Positions 44,483 to 54,506 of a stretch of 64,000 nucleotides of DNA are shown one piece after another. A program made the translations under genes and the position numbers. The notes beneath the pieces were generated by a model. It saw only the letters and a list, made by a program, of their open reading frames with translations. It did no database searches and was not told the origin of the DNA. Origin of the DNA: Bilabrum cf. latius (lineage: Eukaryota; Bigyra: Bicosoecida; Bigyra; Bicosoecida). How positions within the stretch are numbered: position 1 is the first letter of the stretch; each line of letters begins with the position of its first letter. Location: positions 992,001 through 1,056,000 of the forward strand of contig OZ237741.1 in NCBI GenBank assembly GCA_965178125.1, given 5' to 3'.

Positions 44483-45158
44483 ATGTTCGTTCGCCGGGCA
44501 CACCACAACATGATGACCAAGCGTTTGCAGCAGATGGGTGAGCTCCGTTCAGACCGCAGTCAAGCTTGATATGTCCCAACGGCATTCCTGCCTCCCGTAT
44601 TCGGTGGTCCTATGGTATTTCATTGTTGTCGAGTGTCATGTTCCTGCCTGTACTGCTGCCGGGAGTACTGAGGATGTCCGTGCGTCTTGCAGTTGTCACC
44701 TGTGCACCGCCCGAATCGAAACGCTTGTCGACAACAGAGATCGCAATCCCACGCACATGAATTTGCTTGCAGGTCTTTGCTACCATGACATCATGTGCGA
44801 GTCGGACGTGCTGTCAAAGGCTGTGTCGAGGTTGCCAGCCGAGATGCAGGAAGCCCGCCAGCGCCGCCAGCGGCGTGCGGTTGACCTCGGTTTCAAGAAG
44901 AAGTATTTGCCCGAGTCCCAGTGGGAAGATCCTTGGCGTGAGTACCACGAGGTCGAGCACGTGCTGGCAAGGACGCAGGCAGAGCAGGACGAGCGCGCGC
45001 ACCTGTCGGACGAGATGTGGTTTGCTGAGATCAGCCCGGAGCGCTGGTTCGAGTACGACACCAAGGGGCTGCACTGGTGGGAGGGTGCCGTGGACGGCAA
45101 GCCAGAGCTGGCTGTGGCTCAGATTTCCGAGGAGAAGCAGCAGCAGATCTCCACGTGA
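44483..45158 (+). CDS. QCR7: Cytochrome bc1 complex subunit 7 (QCR7/UQCRB)
   Basis: Exons 44483..44537 and 44773..45158, joining KRLQQM to GLCYHDIMCESDVLSKAV. 146 residues. The family features are the Y/M-G-L-x-x-D-D/I motif, AVSRLPAEMQEARQRRQRRA, and the LPESQWEDPW segment (cf. LPKEQW). It is a nuclear-encoded matrix-side subunit of mitochondrial complex III that packs against cytochrome b. Its presence shows aerobic mitochondria. The TGA stop is followed at once by TAA. No TAG inside. Confidence 0.9.
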
Positions 45159-45315
45159 TAAATGGTGCTCCCTGCATAGAATTAAAAGCATGCAAAGCAA
45201 AGCATAGCAAAGCGATGGGCACACACTGCAGGAGTGACTGATGCCCAGACTATATTCATTGGTGTGACAGCCACCCACAGTGGAACGCAAAATCGCCTCA
45301 CACTTTCCATCCAAA

Positions 45316-47539
45316 TCACCCCCGCCTCGCGCTGGCCGTCACGCTGTCTGGCAGGTCGGCTACCTCGGCCGCTGCCCTGGCACTCCCCTTCCGCTCCACT
45401 GGCAGCGACGCGCCCCCGCGCCCAATGGCTCCCACAGGCACACCCGACCCGCGCCTGCCCGCACTCGTCACACCGCTAGCCGCGGCCTGAGGCGGTGGGC
45501 CCCACCCGCGCCGGCCGGAGCTAGAGGCCTCTGCCGAGGCGAGGTCACCACCCTTGCCGGTTCCGCCAAGCACCGCGGCGCCGGCGCCACGCAATGGCTT
45601 TCCGGACCTACCACCGCCCCCGAGCGGTAGCCGGGGCACCCCTGCACCACCATGCCCTGCATCCTTCCCGCGCACGCTCCTCCGAGTCCCGCCCGTCGCA
45701 ACGCCGCCCCCCTGGCCTCCCCCTCCACGTGCAGACCCCGCAGCAAGCTTCTCCAGTCGCATCTGTTCCTCCACAGCATGATCCCCAGCGCGAGGGGAGG
45801 GACGGATCTTCTCCGGGCCGCTGCCGGAACCGCGGCGCCGCGCAGATGGCGGCATGGAGGCGTCGATCCCTCGGCTGTTCCCCCCGGCCGACCTGCCACC
45901 GGTAGACGCAAGTCCACCAAACCCCGCGGTACTCGCCACGTTGTTCCCTATCCCACTGTTCCCCCGGCTGCTGCCCCGCGAGCCACTCCGGCTCCCCGCT
46001 GCCGAGGCCGACTAGCGAGATACTGCCCCCGAGCTCGGTCCCGGGGAGGGTGCCGCAGCCGCAGCCGCAGTGCCTTGCACCTTGCCGGGCCGGGCGGGGG
46101 CATCCTCTGAAGTCTTCGATTCATGGCTTGGTCCCGCCCCCCCATTTCCCGGGCCAGACCTTGCAGACCTGGGGCCTGCCGAAGAAGTGGCCCTCATCAG
46201 CTCCCTCTCTGCCTGTTCCCTGGCTTGCCTCTCCCTCACCACTGTCGCCCGGAGCCTGTCCAGCTCCACATCCCTGGGATCCCTAAGTCGCCTGGAGGCC
46301 ATCGGGTCGTCTGGCCCCGCCAGCTCTGTCTGGGCCAGCACGCCACCGGTGGCTGACAGGCCACTCCCGCCCCGCCTGCTGCCGGGCGCCGCGCCCTCCT
46401 TCCGGAACCGCATAGTGTGCGGCATGGCCCGTGCCAGAGCGGCTGTGGAGCCAACTTCGTCCGACGTGTGCCCGTACATGCCCGGGCCATCGAGAGAGGG
46501 GTAGTTCCTCGCGTTGGGGTCCGTTGTGGCTCGCGTGGTCCGCAGGGCGCGCCGCATCGTGCCTGCCTGCGCGCCCTGGATGTCGCCCGTGAAGTTGATG
46601 TTGCGGAAGTGCCTTCGCTTTTCCTCCGTTACACCGCCCATGGCATGGGTGGGCTTCCATCCCGGCCTGGCACCGTCAATGTCCTGCGTGGTCAGGCTCA
46701 AGTCGGGCCCCCCCCTGCCTCTTGGAGCCCCCCTCGGCTTGAACTTCGGGTCTGGCTCCACCTTCCTGCCGTGGATTGTGTGCACGGGGTCCAGTGGGTC
46801 GGTGACCCTGCCGCTGTGGAAGCGGTGGGAGCCTGGCTTGTCCACGACCTTGCCGCCTAGCATGTCTCTGGGCGGCGGCTTCTCGCTCTCCGGTGTGTAG
46901 TGGGTCTGTGCCCCTGGAATGTCGTCCACGCGGAGGGTACCGTCGATCGGGCGGCGCTCCTTAGACGGTGTCTTCGTGCTGCGAATCCGCGGCTTGGTGC
47001 CGGCGATGTCGTCCACGGTGTGGCCGTCCCGAACGAAACGCGTCTGGGGCTGCGAGGTATGTCAGAGGGGATGCAGCAGCCAAAATGCCTACAATATACC
47101 GATAAATATCGACGAAGCAGGACATTTCAATTTAAGTCGCGCTCACGATTGGTTCAGGCTTGGCTGCTGGCAGCTAGTACGTGGGATTCAGTGGGTCTAC
47201 GTGTCTTGTCGACTTGAACGTGCTCGGTCGCGGCCTTGCGCCCTCAATATCGTCGAGCCGCATGGAAAAATCCGGCTTCTTCATATCCTTGTGCAGCTTC
47301 TGTGGAGCGGTACCGGCAATATCACTCGCATCGTGTGCAAAGTCCGGTCGATTCTTCACAAACCTGCCGTGCAGCCGCTTGGGCTGAGCACCGGAGATAT
47401 CCTTCGTTTGATTCATCATACGTGGCTGCCACCTTGGAGCATTATCCTTTATGGCAGCGTCGCCGCGCGATGCAATGCTCATTGTTTGCCATCGGTGCGC
47501 ATCCGTGACAGTCTCGTCGGCTCGCATCACCGGATCCAT
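45316..47539 (-). CDS. Repeat protein with D-I-x-G-A-x-P motifs, candidate ciliary or cytoskeletal
   Basis: Exons 47539..47147 and 47049..45316, about 708 residues. The motif D-[ID]-x-G-A/T-x-P, usually followed by a basic run, recurs about every 40 residues: KDISGAQPKRL, SDIAGTAPQKL, DDIEGARPRPS, DDIAGTKPRIR, DDIPGAQTHY, QDIDGARPGWK and GDIQGAQAGTM. Such spaced short repeats are common in axonemal and cortical microtubule proteins, but I cannot name the family. TAG at 47174 lies ten codons before a consensus GTGAGC donor (PLNPTY-TAG-LPAAKPEPI), and another at 46012 joins the serine/glycine-rich C-terminal 230 residues. TGA stop at 45316, 157 bp from the convergent QCR7 stop. Confidence 0.75.
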
Positions 47540-47837
47540 TGATAGCGCAAATGCAACACCCTAGCTCGACCGAAGTTGCTCAGCCCGCCTAGCTGCCTCA
47601 TTCATACTATTTTTACTTCAATATCACAAAATTCGACAACGATGGATTACTTCGCTTGCTGTACGAGCCGCTCAAAGACGATGGGACCGTTGAGCGAAGC
47701 ACCGGTCGCAACCACCATGCTCTGCTGTGCGGATTTGCGCGCCCCCATGAATCTTGCCATGCGATGCATGAACAAGCTCCGGGTCTCATTAAATGGCCGA
47801 AAGATAATGCAATGCACGCAGTTCAACATATCCCTTG

Positions 47838-50125
47838 TCAAGTGTGGTGCGACGCATGGCTGTGCCCATGGTGCCCGGCCTCCTCGCCCGCGTGGTGCGA
47901 CGCATGGCTGTGCCCGTGGTGCCCGGCCTCCTCGCCCGCGTGGTGCGACGCATGGCTGTGCCCGTGGTGCCCGGCCTCCTCGCCCGCATGGTGCGACGCA
48001 TGGCTGTGCCCATGGTGCCCGGCCTCCTCGCCCGCATGGTGCGACGCATGGCTGTGCCCATGGTGCCCGGCCTCCTCGCCCGCATGGTGCGACGAATGAC
48101 TGTGCCCATGGTGCCCGGCCTCCTCGCCCGCATGGTGCGACGCATGGCTGTGCCCGTGATACGCAGGCATGTTGCGCCTCAGCGCTCCGTTCCCAACCCC
48201 ACCATCAATCGACTCGGAGCCCGTCGTTACAACGGATCCTGTGAGAGACCTGCAGTCCGGGGTATCGCAGTTCTTCAGCTCGATCGTCTTGCAAGACCTC
48301 TGGCACGCGGCCACGTCCCCTGACCCCAGCACCTCCACCTGCACCGTAGAGTGGTCGATCTTGTGCTTCTCGCAGACCTCCATGGCCCTCCTCAGGGTCA
48401 TGCAGTACAGGTCGCCCACTTGTTCCCTGCTGGTGCCGTGCCCTGGCACCAGAAACTCGCCGTTACCGCCCTCAACTGGGTACCCCGCTTCACTCTTGAA
48501 GTCCACTGTACCATTATCTAACTCATCGTCTCGAAGGAAGCTAGACAAGCTGTGGCTTGGTGCCACCTTGCCACCGCCTCTCCCGGTCTCTGAATCGATG
48601 CGCACCACCAGGTGCACGGCAATGTGGGCATCTTGACCCGACGTAGACCAAATGTGCAGGTTGTGCACACTCGTCACACCCTTAATGGCCCCCAAGTCCC
48701 TCAGCACCGAGTGGTAGTCCACGCGGGCGGGCACTCCCTCCAGAAGAACGTTCACGATGTCACGCATGGCCCCCATCGTGGTCCCGACCACGATCAAGGA
48801 GAAGATGAAGGTGCAGATGGGGTCGGCAAGGTGCCAGTCCGGGTTGTACCAGATTAGTCCGCCCGCGATGCACACCGCCACATTCTGGGCTAGGTCGCCG
48901 ATGGCGTGTGCGAGCGCGGCCCTGACGTTGAGGTTCTGCGAGGAGGATCCGCACCCCATGATGCCCAGGAGGCAGTCGCACGCTGTGGGGGAGCCTGCCA
49001 CCTCGTGGTCTCCATGGTGATGGCCCCCGTCATCGTCAACGTCGTCGTGCCCGTGCCCGTGCCCGTGCCCGTGCTCGCCTGAGCAGCTGTCCCCGGCCCC
49101 GTGGCTGTGGCTGTGCTTCGCCGGCTCGCTGCTGCAGGAGCCCCCCGCGTGGGAGTGACCGTGCTCTGCCTCGTCTGCGGACTTGACGTGTGATGAGTGC
49201 GAGTGGCCATGGTCGGATGACGAGTGCGAGTGCCCGTGGTCGCCGGAATCGTGTGAGTGCCCGTGGCTGCACTCGCCTGCTCCTCCCATCCCGTGAGAAT
49301 GAGTGTGCCCCATGCCCCCAACGCTCATGACGAGCGCCATGACGATGTTGAATACCACGCCGATGCCGCCGATGATTGTCATGAGGAATCCATCCACGTC
49401 CTCGGGGTGCTGCACCCTTCTGACTGCCTCCGCTAGCACAGCTCCAGTGAGGATCCAAATCAACAAGATACTGCCAAGAGCCCCGATCACCTCGACTCGG
49501 CGGTAGCCAAATGTGTAGTGGTGAGTGCCGGGCTGCTCGGCTGCAACCATGCTTGCCAAGCTGCGAGAAACCAAAACCAAAACCAAGTGCTTGCTTCCTT
49601 GCGAAGCGAAACCATACAGTGATACAACTAGAGCTATCGATTCTGGAGCTGGGCTTTCCTTACCTGATTGATAGACCGGCCACGTCTGTGAGCATGTGCG
49701 CGGCGCTGCGCCACGGAAGCGAATCAATCAAAGGGGAGGGGGGAAATCTCAAATCAAGCACCATATGAGAACATACTTGCTTGTTCGTGGACTCTATGAT
49801 ACAGAACGACATAGCAGGAGGAATGGAAGCCGGCGGCACAAAGCGAGCACAAACCTCCTCACTCGGCTAGGAGCGCCAATGAATGGCTGAGATACCCTCC
49901 AACAATCTCCAGAGCCATGAAAATAAAGCAAATCACAATGCCGAATATGATCTAGCGCTTTGGGGAGCAGAATGCTTGAGTCTCAGGGGCAGCTTTCGAA
50001 CCGTCAGGTGCTGACAGCAGTGGCACAGACATTCCAGCTGGGATCTCGGCGTCAAGATCACCTCGTGCCTTCTTGATCTCCCCAGTGACTACCGACGCCA
50101 AGTCGGCTGCATCAATTGATGCCAT
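47838..50125 (-). CDS. Cation diffusion facilitator zinc transporter (ZnT/SLC30-like), His-rich
   Basis: Exons 50125..49863, 49705..49664 and 49560..47838. The small middle exon is confirmed by the product: ALLA-DAAHMLTDVAGLSI-SLASMVAAEQPG, where the H-x-x-x-D zinc site of helix 2 is rebuilt across two splices. Helix 5 has the second site (HAIGDLAQNVAV). The cytoplasmic loop between helices 4 and 5 is a His-rich tract (HGHSHDSGDHGHSHSS and similar). The C-terminus has VHNLHIWS. CDF transporters exchange zinc for protons into vesicles or organelles. TAG at 49952 starts helix 1 (SPKR-TAG-IIFGIVICF), aligning with Gln or Lys of animal ZnT2/ZnT8. The first ATG in frame is at 50125; the frame extends upstream to a GTG at 50182. 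TGA stop. Confidence 0.92.
47850..48150 (-). repeat. 48-bp in-frame repeats encoding His-rich tail
   Basis: Six to seven copies of a 48-bp unit encoding the 16-residue HHAGEEAGHHGHSHAS at the extreme C-terminus of the zinc transporter. Copies are nearly identical, so recent expansion is likely. The unit length is a multiple of three. Confidence 0.93.
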
Positions 50126-50273
50126 GGCCTCGGTGATTCCCGGAGTAAACCTTCGTACGCTTCTGTCACAAGGTTCCGTCACAGCAAAAGGAAAGTTCGG
50201 ATCCTCGAGCCCGGCAGATCGAGTTGCCGTTCGTCGTTTTTACTCTTGCCACATTCAATACAATCAAGTAGCC

Positions 50274-53200
50274 ATGCAACGGTGCGCGAAACGGTTGAAG
50301 TTCTCACAAATGTTTGCTTCAGGCAGAGGTAACTGCCTGAAGCGCAGGTATAGTTCCAGTGCGTTCGCTGGAAGACGCTTCTCGCTGCAGCAGGGATCCA
50401 GCCGTTTGGGGTCACAACACGCCTTTAGCTCTTTTTTCGAGGCATTTCGCCCCTCTATGGCACCTCGATAGCACGTCTCCCATCTAGTGGGGATCACAAG
50501 TCGCTGTATGTCTAGCAAAGCTCCGCAAGTGAGCGCATCTGGCAACACCAGTCAGCTGCCGCTCAAGAAGATTCTAGCGTGCAACCGAGGGGAGATATCG
50601 ATCAGGATCAGCCGAGCTGGATCGGAACTGGGGCTTCGCACAGTTGGAGTTTTTAGTTTCGAGGACCGCTACAGCCCGCATCGCTTTAAGGCGGATGAAA
50701 CCTTCCTTGTAAGATATCTCAAGATCGTCCTGCGCACACGGATTCTGTCGCTGTTGTTCATCGTGTTCTCCGCTCTCGGTGATGATGCTAGTTTAGGCAT
50801 TGTCAATGCTGTATACAACTGTTAGATGCCTTGGTGTAGCTGCTAGGTGCGATGACACTGAGTGATTGCCCATGATTCCGCGAGTTTCTTTCGCGAACGA
50901 TCGCCACCTTTCGCAGATTGGAGAGGGCCTCAGCCCGGTTGCAGCGTACCTGAACATCGATGAAATAGTTGAACTTTGCAAGGAGCGAAACATTGATGCG
51001 GTGCATCCAGGCTATGGGTTCCTGAGCGAAAACGCCGAGTTCGCAGACAAACTCAATCAGGCCGGCATCAAGTTCGTCGGGCCGCCTGGCGATGTCATCC
51101 GAATGTTCGGTGACAAGACGGCAGCACGCGCAGCTGCTATCAAGCACGATATTCCGGTGGTGCCGGGTACTGAAGGGCCGGTGGGCACAGCCGAGGAGGC
51201 CGTGGTGGAGGCGGAGCGCATCGGCCTGCCCCTGATCATCAAGGCTGCCCACGGCGGTGGGGGCAGGGGCATGCGGGTGGTGCGAGAGATGAAGAATGTC
51301 GCGAGAGAGTTCGAAACCGCGTCATCGGAAGCCAAGGCGGCCTTCGGGAACGGCACTGTGTTCCTCGAGCGGTACATCGGGAGCCCCCGCCACATCGAGG
51401 TGCAGATCCTGGCAGACTCGAAGGGCGACGTGGTGCACCTGTATGAGCGGGACTGCTCGGTGCAGAGGAGGCACCAAAAGGTCATCGAGACGGCACCCGC
51501 GGAGAGTCTCGAGCCCGCACTGCGGGAGCGCATGCTGAACGACGCCGTGGAGCTATGCAAGAAGTGCGGGTACGAGAACGCCGGCACGGTTGAGTTCCTT
51601 GTGGACACCGAGACGGGCGAGCACTTCTTCATCGAGATCAATCCGCGCGTGCAGGTGGAGCACACGGTCACGGAACAGGTCACGGGCGTGGACATCGTGC
51701 AGTCCCAGATCCAGATCGCCGCGGGGAAGACGCTCAAGGAGCTCGGCCTGACCCAGGACACCATCTCCACCCGTGGCTTCGCGATGCAGTGCAGGATCAC
51801 CACCGAAGATCCGACCAACAACTTCGCTCCGGATTCGGGCATCATCTCAGTGTATAGATCGGCTACCGGCCCCGGGATCCGACTGGACGACGGCCCCGGG
51901 TTCGCTGGGGCTCTCATAACGCCGCACTACGACTCACTGCTGGTCAAGGTGACGGCCCTGGCGCGAGACTTCCAGGGAGCCACCGCGAAGATGAGGCGGG
52001 CCCTCTCGGAGTTCCGCATCCGCGGAGTGATGACCAACAAGGACTTCCTGAAGAACGTGCTGGGACACCCCGCCTACCTGGAGAACAACGGTGCAGTCAC
52101 CACTGGCTTCCTCACGGAGCACCCCGAGGTGGTCACCGCCGTGCCAGACGCCCAGAACAGGGGAGAGAAGCTGCTGCGGTACCTGGGCGGCGTGGCTGTT
52201 AATGGCCCGGAGCCTGACCTCGGTGCCACTGGTCCGCCGCCCTCCCCCATCGAGCCCGTTGTACCCCAGCAACCCCTGCCTCGAACCGTGGACGGACTCA
52301 CCGGCAAGGCCAAGGAGCTCAAAGTTCCGCTGAAACGCATCCTGGACCGCGATGGTCCCAAGGAGTTCGCTCGCGCCGTGCGGGAGCACGATGGGCTGCT
52401 GCTCACGGACACGACCTGGCGGGACGCGCACCAGTCCCTCCTTGCCACTAGGTTGAGGACCAAGGACATCCTGTCGGTAGCACCCGCCACACGAGACGCG
52501 CTCAAGAACGCCTATTCTTTGGAGAACTGGGGCGGCGCCACATTTGATGTGGCCATGAGGTTCCTGCGGGAGTGTCCCTGGGACCGGCTGGAGCAGATGA
52601 GGGAGGAGGTCCCGGACATCCCGTTCCAGATGCTGCTGCGCGGCGCAAACGCGGTGGGATACACGGCCTATCCCGACAATGCGGTGCAGGCGTTCTGTGA
52701 CCAGGCGGTGCGCAGCGGGATGGACGTGTTCCGCGTGTTCGATTCGCTGAACTACATGGACAACCTGAGGCTAGGAATCGATTCCGTGGGCGCTGCGGGC
52801 GGGGTGGTGGAGGCGGCCATCTGCTACACGGGCGACGTGACCAACCCCAAGGAAGGGAGGTACGACCTTGACTACTACCTTGAGCTGGCAAGGCAGCTGG
52901 CGGATCAGCAGGTTCATGTTCTCGCCCTCAAGGACATGGCAGGCCTGCTCAAGCCCGAGGCAGCTACACTGCTCGTGGGAGCTCTGAGAAGGGAGCACCC
53001 AGACCTGCCCATTCACGTGCACTCGCATGACACAGCCGGCACCGGCGTTGCCTCAATGCTCGCGGCAGCGCGCGCCGGTGCAGATGCGGTGGACTGCGCC
53101 ATCGACTCGATGAGTGGCACGACCTCGCAGCCCTCGATGGGTGCTCTCGTCAACGCGGTCCGCGGCACCGAGCTGGACACGGGCGTGGATCCCGCGCAGG

Positions 53201-54276
53201 TCGCGGCGCTGGACACGTACTGGGACCAGGTGCGAGGGGTCTATGCTCCATTCGAGGCGGGACAGCTGACGGGAAGCTCGGACGTGTACGAGCACGAGAT
53301 GCCCGGCGGTCAGATGACCAACCTGATGTTCCAGTCCAAGTCCCTGGGCCTGGGCGACCGATGGCCGGCGATCAAGCATGCATACGCCGATGCCAACGAC
53401 TTGCTCGGTGATGTGGTCAAAGTGACGCCCTCCTCCAAGGTCGTGGGCGACCTGGCCAACTTTATGGTGACCAACGGGCTTTCGGCTAAGGACGTAAAGG
53501 AGCAGGCGAAGACGCTCAACTTCCCAACCTCGGTGGTTGAGTTCTTCCAGGGGTACCTGGGAGTCCCTCCGTATGGATTCCCAGAGCCTTTGCGGTCGGA
53601 CATCGTCAAGGGGAAGAATGTTCCCGGCGGTGGCGAGTTCTTTAAGGCCAGGCCGGGTGCTGACCTGGCTCCTGTGGACCTGGAGGCCGAGCGTAAGCAG
53701 CTGGAGGAGAGGTATGGCAACCGGATGCGCCCTGTTGACGCTCTCAGCCACATCATGTACCCGCAGGTATTCGCCGATTTCATGGAGTTCAAGAAGAACT
53801 ACGGCGATCTCAGCCCGCTGCCTACGCGTATATTCTGCGCCCCGATGGAGGTGGGACATGAAGTTGCTTTTGAGATCGAGGCCGGCAAGACCATGTTCGT
53901 CAAGCTCAAGTCCGTGGCTTCGACACCGGACGAGAACGGCATCGTAGACGTCGTCTTTGAGCTGAACGGCGAGCAAAGGAAGATCGGTGTCACCGACGCT
54001 GAGTTTGCCAAGTCTGGCATGGCAAAGACGGTCAGAAAGGCGGACAAGAGCAAGCGAGGCGAGCTCGGTGCCCCCATGCCCGGCGTGGTTGTGGCTGTGA
54101 AGGTAGCGGTCGGAGACGAGGTCAAGGAGGGCGAGCCATTCGTTACGCTGAGCGCGATGAAGATGGAGACGGTGGTGGGTGCACCCACTGACGGTGTCGT
54201 GAAGGAGGTATGCATCGGGACCGGCGATACGGTGTCACCCGGCGACCTGCTCGCGGTTGTGGGGGATGCGGAGTGA
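50274..54276 (+). CDS. PC: Pyruvate carboxylase, mitochondrial
   Basis: Exons 50274..50708 and 50917..54276, 1,264 residues. The splice joins RFKADETFL to IGEGLSPVAAYL in a conserved block. Domains in order: biotin carboxylase (KILACNRGEISIRI, HGGGGRGMRV, FIEINPRVQVEHTVTEQVTG), carboxyltransferase (LLTDTTWRDAHQSLLATR, HVHSHDTAGTG with the metal-binding histidines), and biotinyl domain (LSAMKMET, lysine carrier). It carboxylates pyruvate to oxaloacetate. The N-terminus from ATG 50274 is rich in Arg, Ser and Phe and free of acids, a typical matrix-targeting sequence. It passes an in-frame TAG at 50469 before MSSKAP, the alternative standard-code start at 50508. That TAG is the only one in the gene. 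TGA stop. Confidence 0.95.
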
Positions 54277-54506
54277 TCACGTAAAGTGACGAGTCACTGA
54301 CGACCCTCATTAGGATCTGTAGGGGATGCACCCTGTGTTATATTCGTGTTAATTAGATCAAATGCGAGGGACTTGTCCTTGAACAAGCCGTAGCGAGCTA
54401 GAGTCTGACTGTGTAGTACCAAGTATCAAGCAATCCATGATTCATTGTCGACATGTAGATTAGGCTACTTTGGCACCTAATTGGATGCGCGGAATATCTC
54501 AGAGGC

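Noticed and set aside
53053-53976. 307-codon minus-strand ORF opposite pyruvate carboxylase
   Set aside because: Antisense shadow of a highly conserved carboxyltransferase sequence.
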